Source: Bacteroidales bacterium
Lineage (GTDB): Bacteria > Bacteroidota > Bacteroidia > Bacteroidales > Muribaculaceae
Direction of reading: 5' to 3'
DNA: 64,000 nucleotides
Assembly (NCBI GenBank): GCA_014800385.1
Contig: JAAVGE010000018.1
Coordinates: forward strand, 5,941 to 69,940
The notes below the pieces were generated by a model, which worked only from the letters and a program-made list of their open reading frames with translations, had not been told where the DNA came from and did not search any database. This document shows, piece after piece, positions 29,396 to 39,964 of the stretch (its first letter is position 1; each line of letters starts with the position of its first letter). Both the position numbers and the translations under genes were made by a program.

Positions 29396-30826
29396 ATGAA
29401 AGCAATTTGTTTTTATTTCCAGATACATCAGCCGTTCCGTCTGAAACGCTACCGCTTCTTTGACATCGGTAACGACCACTATTATTATGATGATTTCGCC
29501 AATGACGACATCATAACCCGCATTGCACAGCAAAGTTACATCCCTGCGGCAGAATCGCTCCTGCGCATGATCGAGGAGTCAAAGGGTAAATTCCGCTGCG
29601 CCATCTCCGTGTCAGGTTCAGCCCTGGAGCAGATTGAGCAGCATACCCCAGAGTTCCTTGACCTGCTGAAGAAACTGGCTAAGACCGGTGCGGTTGAATT
29701 CATTGCCGAGACCTACGCCCACTCGCTCGCCTCGCTGGCTGACCCCGAAGAGTTTGCCGAACAGGTGAAAGTCCACGGTGAAAAGATTTTTGAACTGTTC
29801 GGACAGAAACCTAAAGTGTTCCGCAACACAGAGTTGATCTATGACGACGAAATTGCTCCCCAGATTCTTGCCATGGGCTACAAAGGTGTCATCACCGAAG
29901 GAGCAAAGCACATATTAGGCTGGAAATCACCCAACTATGTCTACTCTGCCGCTTCGGCTCCCAAACTGAAGATACTTTTCAAGAACGACAAACTCAGCGA
30001 CGACATCGCCTTCCGCTTCTCCAACCACGAATGGAGCGAATATCCCCTGACCGCCGACAAATACATCGGATGGATTGCCAATACCCCTGCCGACGAGCAG
30101 ATTGTCAACCTGTTCATGAACCTGGAGACCTTCGGCGGTATGCAACCGCGCGAAAGCGGCATTTTCCAGTTCCTTGAAGCACTCCCCCGCTTCGCCCACG
30201 AAAACGGAATCAGTTTCATTACCCCCTCCGAAGCAGTCTCCAAACTCAAACCCGTCGACAGCATATCCGTCCTCTCACCCATCTCATGGGCCGATGAAGC
30301 GCGTGACACCTCGGCATGGCTCGGCAACAAACTGCAGAACGAGGCATTCAAAAAACTCTACTCAGTGGCTGAACGTGTCCGCCTTTGCGATGACCGCCGT
30401 CTGAAACAGGACTACTGGTATCTGCAGGCCTCCGACCACCTGTTCTACATGTCAACCAAGCACAAGAACGACGGTGAGGTTCACTCACACTTCTCCCCCT
30501 ACGAAACACCATACCAGGCGTTCACCAACTACATGAACATCCTTTCCGATTTCATGGTGCGTGTCGAAGAACAGTTCCCGCAGTCTATTGAAAACGAAGA
30601 ACTTAACTCATTGCTCACCACCATCCGCAATCAGGCCCGCGAAATTGAGACCCTCAACAAGGAACTCGGGTCAATGCGCCTGAATCTGGAACACATCAAT
30701 GAGGAACATGCCACCCGTGAGGCTCTCAAACAGCCCCGTAAGAAAAAGGAGCAGGAGGCTAAAGCAACCAAACCAAAAGCAGGTCGCCCCAAGAAGGCCA
30801 CTTCAAAGAAAAAAAACGAGGAGTAA
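29396..30826 (+). CDS. GH57 family glycoside hydrolase (alpha-amylase-like) with basic C-terminal tail
   Basis: CFYFQIHQPFRLKRYRFFDIG; FRNTELIYDDEIAP; MNLETFGGMQ; tail QPRKKKEQEAKATKPKAGRPKKATSKKK. Confidence 0.92.
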   Translation: MKAICFYFQIHQPFRLKRYRFFDIGNDHYYYDDFANDDIITRIAQQSYIPAAESLLRMIEESKGKFRCAISVSGSALEQIEQHTPEFLDLLKKLAKTGAVEFIAETYAHSLASLADPEEFAEQVKVHGEKIFELFGQKPKVFRNTELIYDDEIAPQILAMGYKGVITEGAKHILGWKSPNYVYSAASAPKLKILFKNDKLSDDIAFRFSNHEWSEYPLTADKYIGWIANTPADEQIVNLFMNLETFGGMQPRESGIFQFLEALPRFAHENGISFITPSEAVSKLKPVDSISVLSPISWADEARDTSAWLGNKLQNEAFKKLYSVAERVRLCDDRRLKQDYWYLQASDHLFYMSTKHKNDGEVHSHFSPYETPYQAFTNYMNILSDFMVRVEEQFPQSIENEELNSLLTTIRNQAREIETLNKELGSMRLNLEHINEEHATREALKQPRKKKEQEAKATKPKAGRPKKATSKKKNEE

Positions 30827-30853
30827 ACATCTTATACCATATCTCCCACTCTC

Positions 30854-30887
30854 ACACTCGTCCGTTGCCGCGGGCGAGTGTTTTTTT
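30854..30887 (+). terminator. Intrinsic terminator of the glycogen cluster
   Basis: acactcg...cgagtgttttttt. Confidence 0.7.
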
Positions 30888-30942
30888 GAACCAACCTCAG
30901 CAGTTAAGTGTTTAACTGAAAAGAACTTTAAAATTGCACAAC

Positions 30943-31383
30943 ATGAAAAAGATTACTACTCTCTTAATGATGATGCTGATGATTGTAGGTGTGGCATCAG
31001 CACGCGACCGTGTGACTCGCGACATCAAGGCTCTCCCCGAAGCCGCACAGCAGGTCATCAACACCCATTTCAAGGGTAAAGGCGTGAACCATATTAAAAT
31101 CGATGACAAGACTTTCGGCAGTGCCGACTACGATGTTGTCCTCAACGACGGCACCGAGATTGATTTTGACTCAAAAGGTAATGTCAAGGAGATTGACTGC
31201 GGCAGAAACGCCATCCCCGATGCGCTGATACTCAAACCTATCCGCGACTACGTTGCCAAAAACTTCAAAGGTCAGAAGATCGTTGGTCTGGAAGTGAACC
31301 GCAACAACTATGAGGTTCAACTCTACGGAGGCATGGAACTGAAATTTGACCGTTCCGGCAACTTCCAGCGTATTGATGACTGA
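30943..31383 (+). CDS. PepSY-like domain secreted protein
   Basis: Signal peptide plus two repeats of LP..Q..I..HF.....I..I......YDV.L..G.EI.FD..G (PepSY-like). Confidence 0.75.
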   Translation: MKKITTLLMMMLMIVGVASARDRVTRDIKALPEAAQQVINTHFKGKGVNHIKIDDKTFGSADYDVVLNDGTEIDFDSKGNVKEIDCGRNAIPDALILKPIRDYVAKNFKGQKIVGLEVNRNNYEVQLYGGMELKFDRSGNFQRIDD

Positions 31384-31403
31384 CACTCCCTGAAATTATA
31401 AAC

Positions 31404-31450
31404 AAGCGAGGGGCTTCACAAACATGAAGCGCCCTCGCTTGGTTTCTTTT
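31404..31450. terminator. Terminator hairpin between the convergent PepSY-like gene and ligA
   Basis: aagcgagggGCTTCacaaacatGAAGCgccctcgctt then ggtttctttt. Confidence 0.75.
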
Positions 31451-31462
31451 AACTTTTATAAT

Positions 31463-33659
<2,197 letters not shown>

Positions 33660-33662
<3 letters not shown>

Positions 33663-33929
33663 TTTCTTTATATAATCGTTGTAAATCTTTATCCCGAACA
33701 CAATCAATGAACACACACTTGTAATGACGTTGGTTATCACCAGCGGCAGATTACCCAATATCGCACCCTGGATGATAAAGAATATCCCTCCGAGCCCCAT
33801 GAGCATGAATGTCGGCAGGGCAATGGAGTCAGTTTCACGGGTTCGGATGGTGTGTATGGCCTGAGGCAGATAGCCGAGCACCATGCAGATTGCAGCGGCG
33901 TAGCCGATGATAGTTACAAATAGTTCCAT
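33660..33929 (-). CDS. SemiSWEET-type PQ-loop sugar transporter (89 aa)
   Basis: Three-TM protein with GYLPQAIHTIRTRETDSIALPTF (PQ motif). Confidence 0.85.
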
Positions 33930-33950
33930 GATAAATATAATTCAGGTTAG

Positions 33951-34000
33951 GCAGATGTTGAAAATTAGTTTTTTCAACTTAGTATTTAATAAACATCTGC
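33951..34000. repeat. 50-bp inverted repeat related to the 61-kb MITE terminus
   Basis: gcagatgtt...aacatctgc arms; contains AGATGTTGAAAATTAGTTT, identical to the element terminus. Confidence 0.6.
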
Positions 34001-34025
34001 GGGTCACGGTGTGTTCGGGCGGAGA

Positions 34026-34073
34026 GAAAAAACAAAGAGGGTGAATCCAAGCATGATGCCCGGTTCACCCTCT
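34026..34073 (-). terminator. Intrinsic terminator of gapA
   Basis: Minus strand agagggtgaa...ttcaccctct followed by ttgttttttc. Confidence 0.75.
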
Positions 34074-34099
34074 GTAGGTGTTATGAATCAGATAACGGA

Positions 34100-35128
<1,029 letters not shown>

Positions 35129-35166
35129 TTAGTTGTTTTGTAAGTTGCTTTTGCCTTTTATTTCTG

Positions 35167-35174
35167 CAAAAGTA
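35167..35174 (-). promoter_or_regulatory. -7 box TACTTTTG of gapA
   Basis: TAnnTTTG consensus on the minus strand. Confidence 0.5.
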
Positions 35175-35290
35175 ATAATTTTTCTCCAATTATTCGGTAA
35201 TATTGATGAAATATTTCTTTAATTTTTCCTAAACGGGCTTTTTTTCGGGATTTTTACGTAAATTTGTACCTGCTAATTCACTTTGCCGAT

Positions 35291-36037
35291 ATGCTTTTCA
35301 ATTTTTTCAAATCCAAACCATCTGCCGAACCCAAACTTTTCTATAATACTGAGGTTCACTGCCACATTATGCCGGGAGTGGATCATGGTGCAAAGACCAC
35401 CGATGACGCGCTTCAACTGATTGACGCTCACCGGAAATGGGGCATTGACAGGTTTATCCTGACTTCGCACGTCACGGAGGATACGTTTGAGAACAATCCG
35501 CAGACCCTTGCCGAAGGCTTCGACCGCCTGACCTCGGCTGTGAAACAGACTGAGCGTCCGGTTTCGCTGGCCTATTCCGCCGAATATCGCATCGACCCGC
35601 TGTTCATGAGTCAGTTGGAGAACGGTCAGATTGTTGCCATGCCGGGCAATCATCTGCTGGTGGAAAACTCCTACATTCAGGAACCTATCGGGCTGGACCA
35701 CGTTTTGTTCGACCTCAAGGTGAAAGGCTACAAAGTGATTATGGCCCATCCGGAACGCTTTCCATATTACCATGACACCATGAGCCGCTACGAGGAACTG
35801 CACTCCGCAGGCAATCTCTTCCAGATCAACCTGCTGAGCCTGGCCGGATTCTTCGGAAAGGATGTAAAAAAAGTGGCTGAATGGCTCGCTAAAAACGGCA
35901 TGGTGGATTTTCTGGGGAGCGACGTTCATCATATGCGCCATGTGGCTGCGATTGATGAATATCTCCGGTCATCGGACTACCGCAAGATGGTGCCTCATCT
36001 GGAAAAAACAGTTAAAAACGACACATTTGAATTTTAA
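35291..36037 (+). CDS. CpsB/CapC-type (PHP) tyrosine-protein phosphatase
   Basis: DxHCHxxPGVDHGAKT, HVTEDTFEN, MAHPERFPYY and GSDVHHM metal-binding motifs. Confidence 0.85.
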   Translation: MLFNFFKSKPSAEPKLFYNTEVHCHIMPGVDHGAKTTDDALQLIDAHRKWGIDRFILTSHVTEDTFENNPQTLAEGFDRLTSAVKQTERPVSLAYSAEYRIDPLFMSQLENGQIVAMPGNHLLVENSYIQEPIGLDHVLFDLKVKGYKVIMAHPERFPYYHDTMSRYEELHSAGNLFQINLLSLAGFFGKDVKKVAEWLAKNGMVDFLGSDVHHMRHVAAIDEYLRSSDYRKMVPHLEKTVKNDTFEF

Positions 36038-36038
36038 G

Positions 36039-37322
36039 ATGTTGAGTCAGCAGCAACGCAACGAGATAATTGAACTGATGAAGCGCGAGGTGGTGCCGGC
36101 TATGGGATGCACCGAACCTGTGGCAGTGGCTTTGTGTGCCGCACGCGCCTCTGAAATCCTCGGCTCCCGTCCCGAACGCATAACCGTGGAACTGAGTGCC
36201 AATATCCTCAAGAACGCCATGGGTGTGGGTATTCCGGGAACGGGAATGATCGGTCTGCCGATAGCCGTAGCCCTCGGGGCATTAATCGGCAAAAGCAGTT
36301 ATCAACTGGAAGTGCTACGCGATGTAACCCCCGAAGCCGTTGCCGAAGCACGCAAAATGATCGATGACCGACTGATAGAGATACGCCTCAAACAGGGAAT
36401 ATCAGAAAAATTATATATTGAGGTGACAACCGAAGGGTCGGGTCACACCGCACGCGTAGTAATCGCCGGTGACCACACCTCGATCATCCTTGAGCAGAAA
36501 GATGACACCCTGCTGAAAGATATGTGTCACAACACGGAGCAGTGCGGAGATGTCAAAGAAGTGGAACTGACCTTACGCAAGGTGTGGGATTTTGCCATGA
36601 CCACCCCTCTTGACGAACTGCGTTTCATTCTGGAGTCACGCCGTCTTAACAAAGCCATAGCCGAACAATCCTTCACCGGGCAGTTCGGTCACTCCGTTGG
36701 ACGCACCCTCCACTGCCCACGCCAGCGCTCCATGATGGGCGACTCCCCCTTCTCACGCATCCTCTCCTACACCTCCGCCGCCTGCGATGCACGTATGGCC
36801 GGGGCGGCGATACCTGTTATGAGTAACAGCGGCAGCGGCAACCAGGGTATAGCCGCAACCCTTCCCGTGGTGGTTTACGCCGAAGAGATTTACGCCTCCG
36901 AGGAGCAGACCATACGCGCCCTTGTGCTCAGTCATCTCACCGTCATCTACATCAAGCAGAGCCTCGGACGCCTCTCGGCTTTATGCGGATGTGTGGTCGC
37001 CGCCACCGGCTCAGCCTGCGGACTATGCTATCTCATGGGTGGTGATTATCAGCAGATTGCAGCAACGACAAAAAACATGATAGCCAACCTCACAGGCATG
37101 ATCTGCGACGGTGCCAAACCGAGTTGCTCTATGAAGGTGACCAGCGGAGTATCGACAGCCATGATTTCAGCCATGATGGCTATGGAAGGACACTGCGTGA
37201 CCTCCGTTGAAGGTATCATTGACGACGACGTGGACAAATCCATCCGCAATCTAACCACCATAGGTCACGACGGCATGAACGAAACCGACCGCCTCATCCT
37301 TGAAATCATGACAGGCAAGTGA
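36039..37322 (+). CDS. UPF0597/L-serine dehydratase-like (CyuA-type cysteine desulfidase-like) protein
   Basis: VPAMGCTEPVAVALCAARA and SNSGSGNQGIAATLPV motifs; start at internal ATG. Confidence 0.85.
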   Translation: MLSQQQRNEIIELMKREVVPAMGCTEPVAVALCAARASEILGSRPERITVELSANILKNAMGVGIPGTGMIGLPIAVALGALIGKSSYQLEVLRDVTPEAVAEARKMIDDRLIEIRLKQGISEKLYIEVTTEGSGHTARVVIAGDHTSIILEQKDDTLLKDMCHNTEQCGDVKEVELTLRKVWDFAMTTPLDELRFILESRRLNKAIAEQSFTGQFGHSVGRTLHCPRQRSMMGDSPFSRILSYTSAACDARMAGAAIPVMSNSGSGNQGIAATLPVVVYAEEIYASEEQTIRALVLSHLTVIYIKQSLGRLSALCGCVVAATGSACGLCYLMGGDYQQIAATTKNMIANLTGMICDGAKPSCSMKVTSGVSTAMISAMMAMEGHCVTSVEGIIDDDVDKSIRNLTTIGHDGMNETDRLILEIMTGK

Positions 37323-37331
37323 CCGGCCCGC

Positions 37332-37580
37332 TCAAAAGGCGAAACGCCATAAAGTAAACACCAGCAGAGCCATACCAATGAGAGTCATGACAAGGTACAT
37401 CAGTCGAAACTGAGGATACTCTTTGACATATCGCAATATCCGCATTGGGTCACTCCCTTTCTGTTCACCGTTTTCACTGTTCAGTTTACGATACATACGT
37501 ATGAAATTCACTACAGATGCGCCATAGAGCACAAAGCCTCCAAAGAAAATAATTAAAAATGTCTGTTCTGTCATTTCCAT
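37332..37580 (-). CDS. Small two-TM hypothetical protein
   Basis: 82-aa ORF with two hydrophobic segments. Confidence 0.5.
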   Translation of the reverse strand: MEMTEQTFLIIFFGGFVLYGASVVNFIRMYRKLNSENGEQKGSDPMRILRYVKEYPQFRLMYLVMTLIGMALLVFTLWRFAF

Positions 37581-37610
37581 GATGTTTTTGTAATTCCTAT
37601 CATATAAATA

Positions 37611-37859
37611 TTAATCCCCAAATATTAATGCACAAATAGCAAAACCCTCCACATAGGCGAGGAAACAAAATAATATTATTTTTACTTCCAGTAATTCTCT
37701 ACGTTTCCTTTTCTGCTCCAATTCAGGATTATCTTTATAAACTACCTTTTTAAGCAATACTTCCTTCAATCTTTTATACACGATAATTATAACAATCGGT
37801 GCACCGATTAAAAATATAACACCGCATAAAATATGTGGCAGTGACACAAAATTTAGCAT
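37611..37859 (-). CDS. Small two-TM hypothetical protein
   Basis: 82-aa ORF with N- and C-terminal hydrophobic segments and a basic centre (EQKRKRRELLE). Confidence 0.5.
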   Translation of the reverse strand: MLNFVSLPHILCGVIFLIGAPIVIIIVYKRLKEVLLKKVVYKDNPELEQKRKRRELLEVKIILFCFLAYVEGFAICALIFGD

Positions 37860-37885
37860 AATAACCTATTTTTCAGCAACTTATT

Positions 37886-38449
37886 TCACAAACGTTTTTG
37901 GAGTTGATTCCGCATATTCTCCATAAATTCCGTTTTCGGCGAATAGTCTATAATCAAGATTGAATCCGGATTAATGAATGGATTTGCTATCTTCACATAG
38001 TAAAGAGATTCCATCATGCTTACAAATCTACTTCTATAAAATTCTTGCCGCTTGCGATTACCATCTATTCTTATCACAAACTTCTCTCCCGGCATTATAC
38101 GGTGAATATAATCAATTCCTAATTCATACTTATAGGAATAATCTGAATGATGCACAACGTTACCGTCTGTCAACCATGAACCCAAAGTCATCCAATTATC
38201 CGGAATAGGATCAGGCTTATAATGAGTATATCGCCGAAAATTATTGAGCAGTTTTCTATTCTCGATTGATGAGACTTGATCTATTTCGGTTCTGTTAACC
38301 CAGAATATAAATGGAGAAGACGTTCTGTTTATTATTTCATACTCCGCACTATCACTCTTTGTATATATCTCACAAACAGGCAATTGCTGAGAATATATAG
38401 TTATATTAAAAAATAAAAATATGATAATTATGTTTATTCTGGTATTCAT
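37886..38449 (-). CDS. Hypothetical secreted protein
   Basis: Signal peptide MNTRINIIIIFLFFNITIYSQQ; AT-rich gene behind the RHS locus. Confidence 0.6.
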   Translation of the reverse strand: MNTRINIIIIFLFFNITIYSQQLPVCEIYTKSDSAEYEIINRTSSPFIFWVNRTEIDQVSSIENRKLLNNFRRYTHYKPDPIPDNWMTLGSWLTDGNVVHHSDYSYKYELGIDYIHRIMPGEKFVIRIDGNRKRQEFYRSRFVSMMESLYYVKIANPFINPDSILIIDYSPKTEFMENMRNQLQKRL

Positions 38450-38522
38450 ATTACGGATTTTTCATGTTTTGAACTGTAGTAAATCTTGATTTTTCGATCA
38501 TCCTAACCAGTTCTATGACTGG

Positions 38523-38557
38523 CAAAGATAGAAAAATTCACAATCGTTTGAAATTGC
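38523..38557 (-). promoter_or_regulatory. Promoter-like segment shared with 46895-46931
   Basis: caaagata...aaaattcacaatcgtttgaaatt; minus-strand TATCTTTG -7 box. Confidence 0.55.
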
Positions 38558-38689
38558 GAGTATTTAAAACCATTCATAAAGAAAAACCTAAGTACGCAGT
38601 ACTTGACAAAGTTACGATAAAAGTTGAAATATTGTCATATCTTTGACAGTAAAACGCGAATTTGAAATTATACGTTGTCTGATTTAATC

Positions 38690-39283
38690 CTATTTTGAGT
38701 TCTTATATAAGCAGTTAATATACAGCGTACTATCGTTTATATAGACTGGATCTGAAAGATGATTATCCAAAAATTTTAAAAGTTTATCTACATTTTCTGA
38801 ATATATAATTTTCTTTCTGCCGGTATTATTTGGAAAATATTCCACATCTTTGAGAATCCTCCCGTCATGCATATAAATACGATAATCAAGAAATGGTCCT
38901 TCAGATGATACCATATCTCCTTTAGGCAAACCAAGATCCTTGTAGCCTACTCTTATCGGTGCACTACGCTTTATGAATAATGAATCTATGGGATAAATAA
39001 CAGAGTCAACGAGCGCTCTCGTAATTTTAAATTTATTTGCAGGCATCGCATGTAAATGGAATTCTGGTACAGTATAATAATCCTGGTAGATTATCATTTC
39101 ACCAACGGGAATATATTTTAATTGAATTGAATCAATACCTAATTTTTTTAAGGCATTTATATCATAATTTGCGCTGACACTATCGGATGGTATAGAGTCG
39201 ATTGAATTATTGTTAATCTCTGCCTGCGCTACAAATATTATTAAGAGAATTGCTAAACTAATTATTAAATTTTTCCTTGCCAT
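38690..39283 (-). CDS. Hypothetical secreted protein, paralog of 39392-39964; candidate immunity protein
   Basis: Signal peptide; ITRALVDSVIYPIDSLFIKRSAPIRVGY parallels ITKNIMDSVLLPIDSVFIKNIVPVEALY. Confidence 0.6.
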   Translation of the reverse strand: MARKNLIISLAILLIIFVAQAEINNNSIDSIPSDSVSANYDINALKKLGIDSIQLKYIPVGEMIIYQDYYTVPEFHLHAMPANKFKITRALVDSVIYPIDSLFIKRSAPIRVGYKDLGLPKGDMVSSEGPFLDYRIYMHDGRILKDVEYFPNNTGRKKIIYSENVDKLLKFLDNHLSDPVYINDSTLYINCLYKNSK

Positions 39284-39391
39284 AAGTTATTTTTCTTCTA
39301 CAATTAATTTGGGATTTTTAAACAATCTTCACTTCATGATTTGAGCCGTCATTCACCCATCACTCTAAGTGTCAGAATTTCCAAATCTTTA

Positions 39392-39964
39392 TTAGTTGCC
39401 ACTTTGGCTTGCCTTTCTCAGCATTCTTGCTCGGTTCCGCTCTTCACGTTCCTTACGCAACTTTTCGTAGGTAAATTTATTATATAATACGATACATTTA
39501 TTTTTTAGAAAATCATAGAGTTTTTTAAAGGTTGGTGTTAGTTCCAACTCCCATCTGCCATAGTTGAATATTAGTGCAGTGCTGATTTGTTGTTCTTTAC
39601 CATCCATGTAAATTGTCGTATCAAAAAATGAGCCATCAGCAACAATCTCATCATTGGTGTAATTATAGAGAGCCTCTACCGGAACTATATTTTTTATAAA
39701 CACAGAGTCGATAGGTAGCAATACTGAGTCCATGATGTTTTTGGTTATCTCAGCCTTATATTCTTGTTCTTCATTATATATTATATTCAGCCGAACACAA
39801 TACTCCTCTCCTTTAAAAGTAAAATCCCCAAAAAACCTGCCACCACATTGAATCGTAATTGAATCAACGCCAATAACTGTTGTTCCTTCAAGATCTTTAT
39901 TCTGTGCACATAGTGATGATATGCACAGAAATATTATCAATATGATAGTATTATATCGTTTCAT
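39392..39964 (-). CDS. Hypothetical secreted protein directly downstream of and overlapping the RHS gene; candidate immunity protein
   Basis: Signal peptide MKRYNTIILIIFLCISSLCAQ; 4-nt overlap with the RHS stop. Confidence 0.65.
   Translation of the reverse strand: MKRYNTIILIIFLCISSLCAQNKDLEGTTVIGVDSITIQCGGRFFGDFTFKGEEYCVRLNIIYNEEQEYKAEITKNIMDSVLLPIDSVFIKNIVPVEALYNYTNDEIVADGSFFDTTIYMDGKEQQISTALIFNYGRWELELTPTFKKLYDFLKNKCIVLYNKFTYEKLRKEREERNRARMLRKASQSGN

Noticed and set aside
35273-35941. 222-aa minus-strand ORF
   Set aside because: Antisense to the CpsB-like phosphatase gene.
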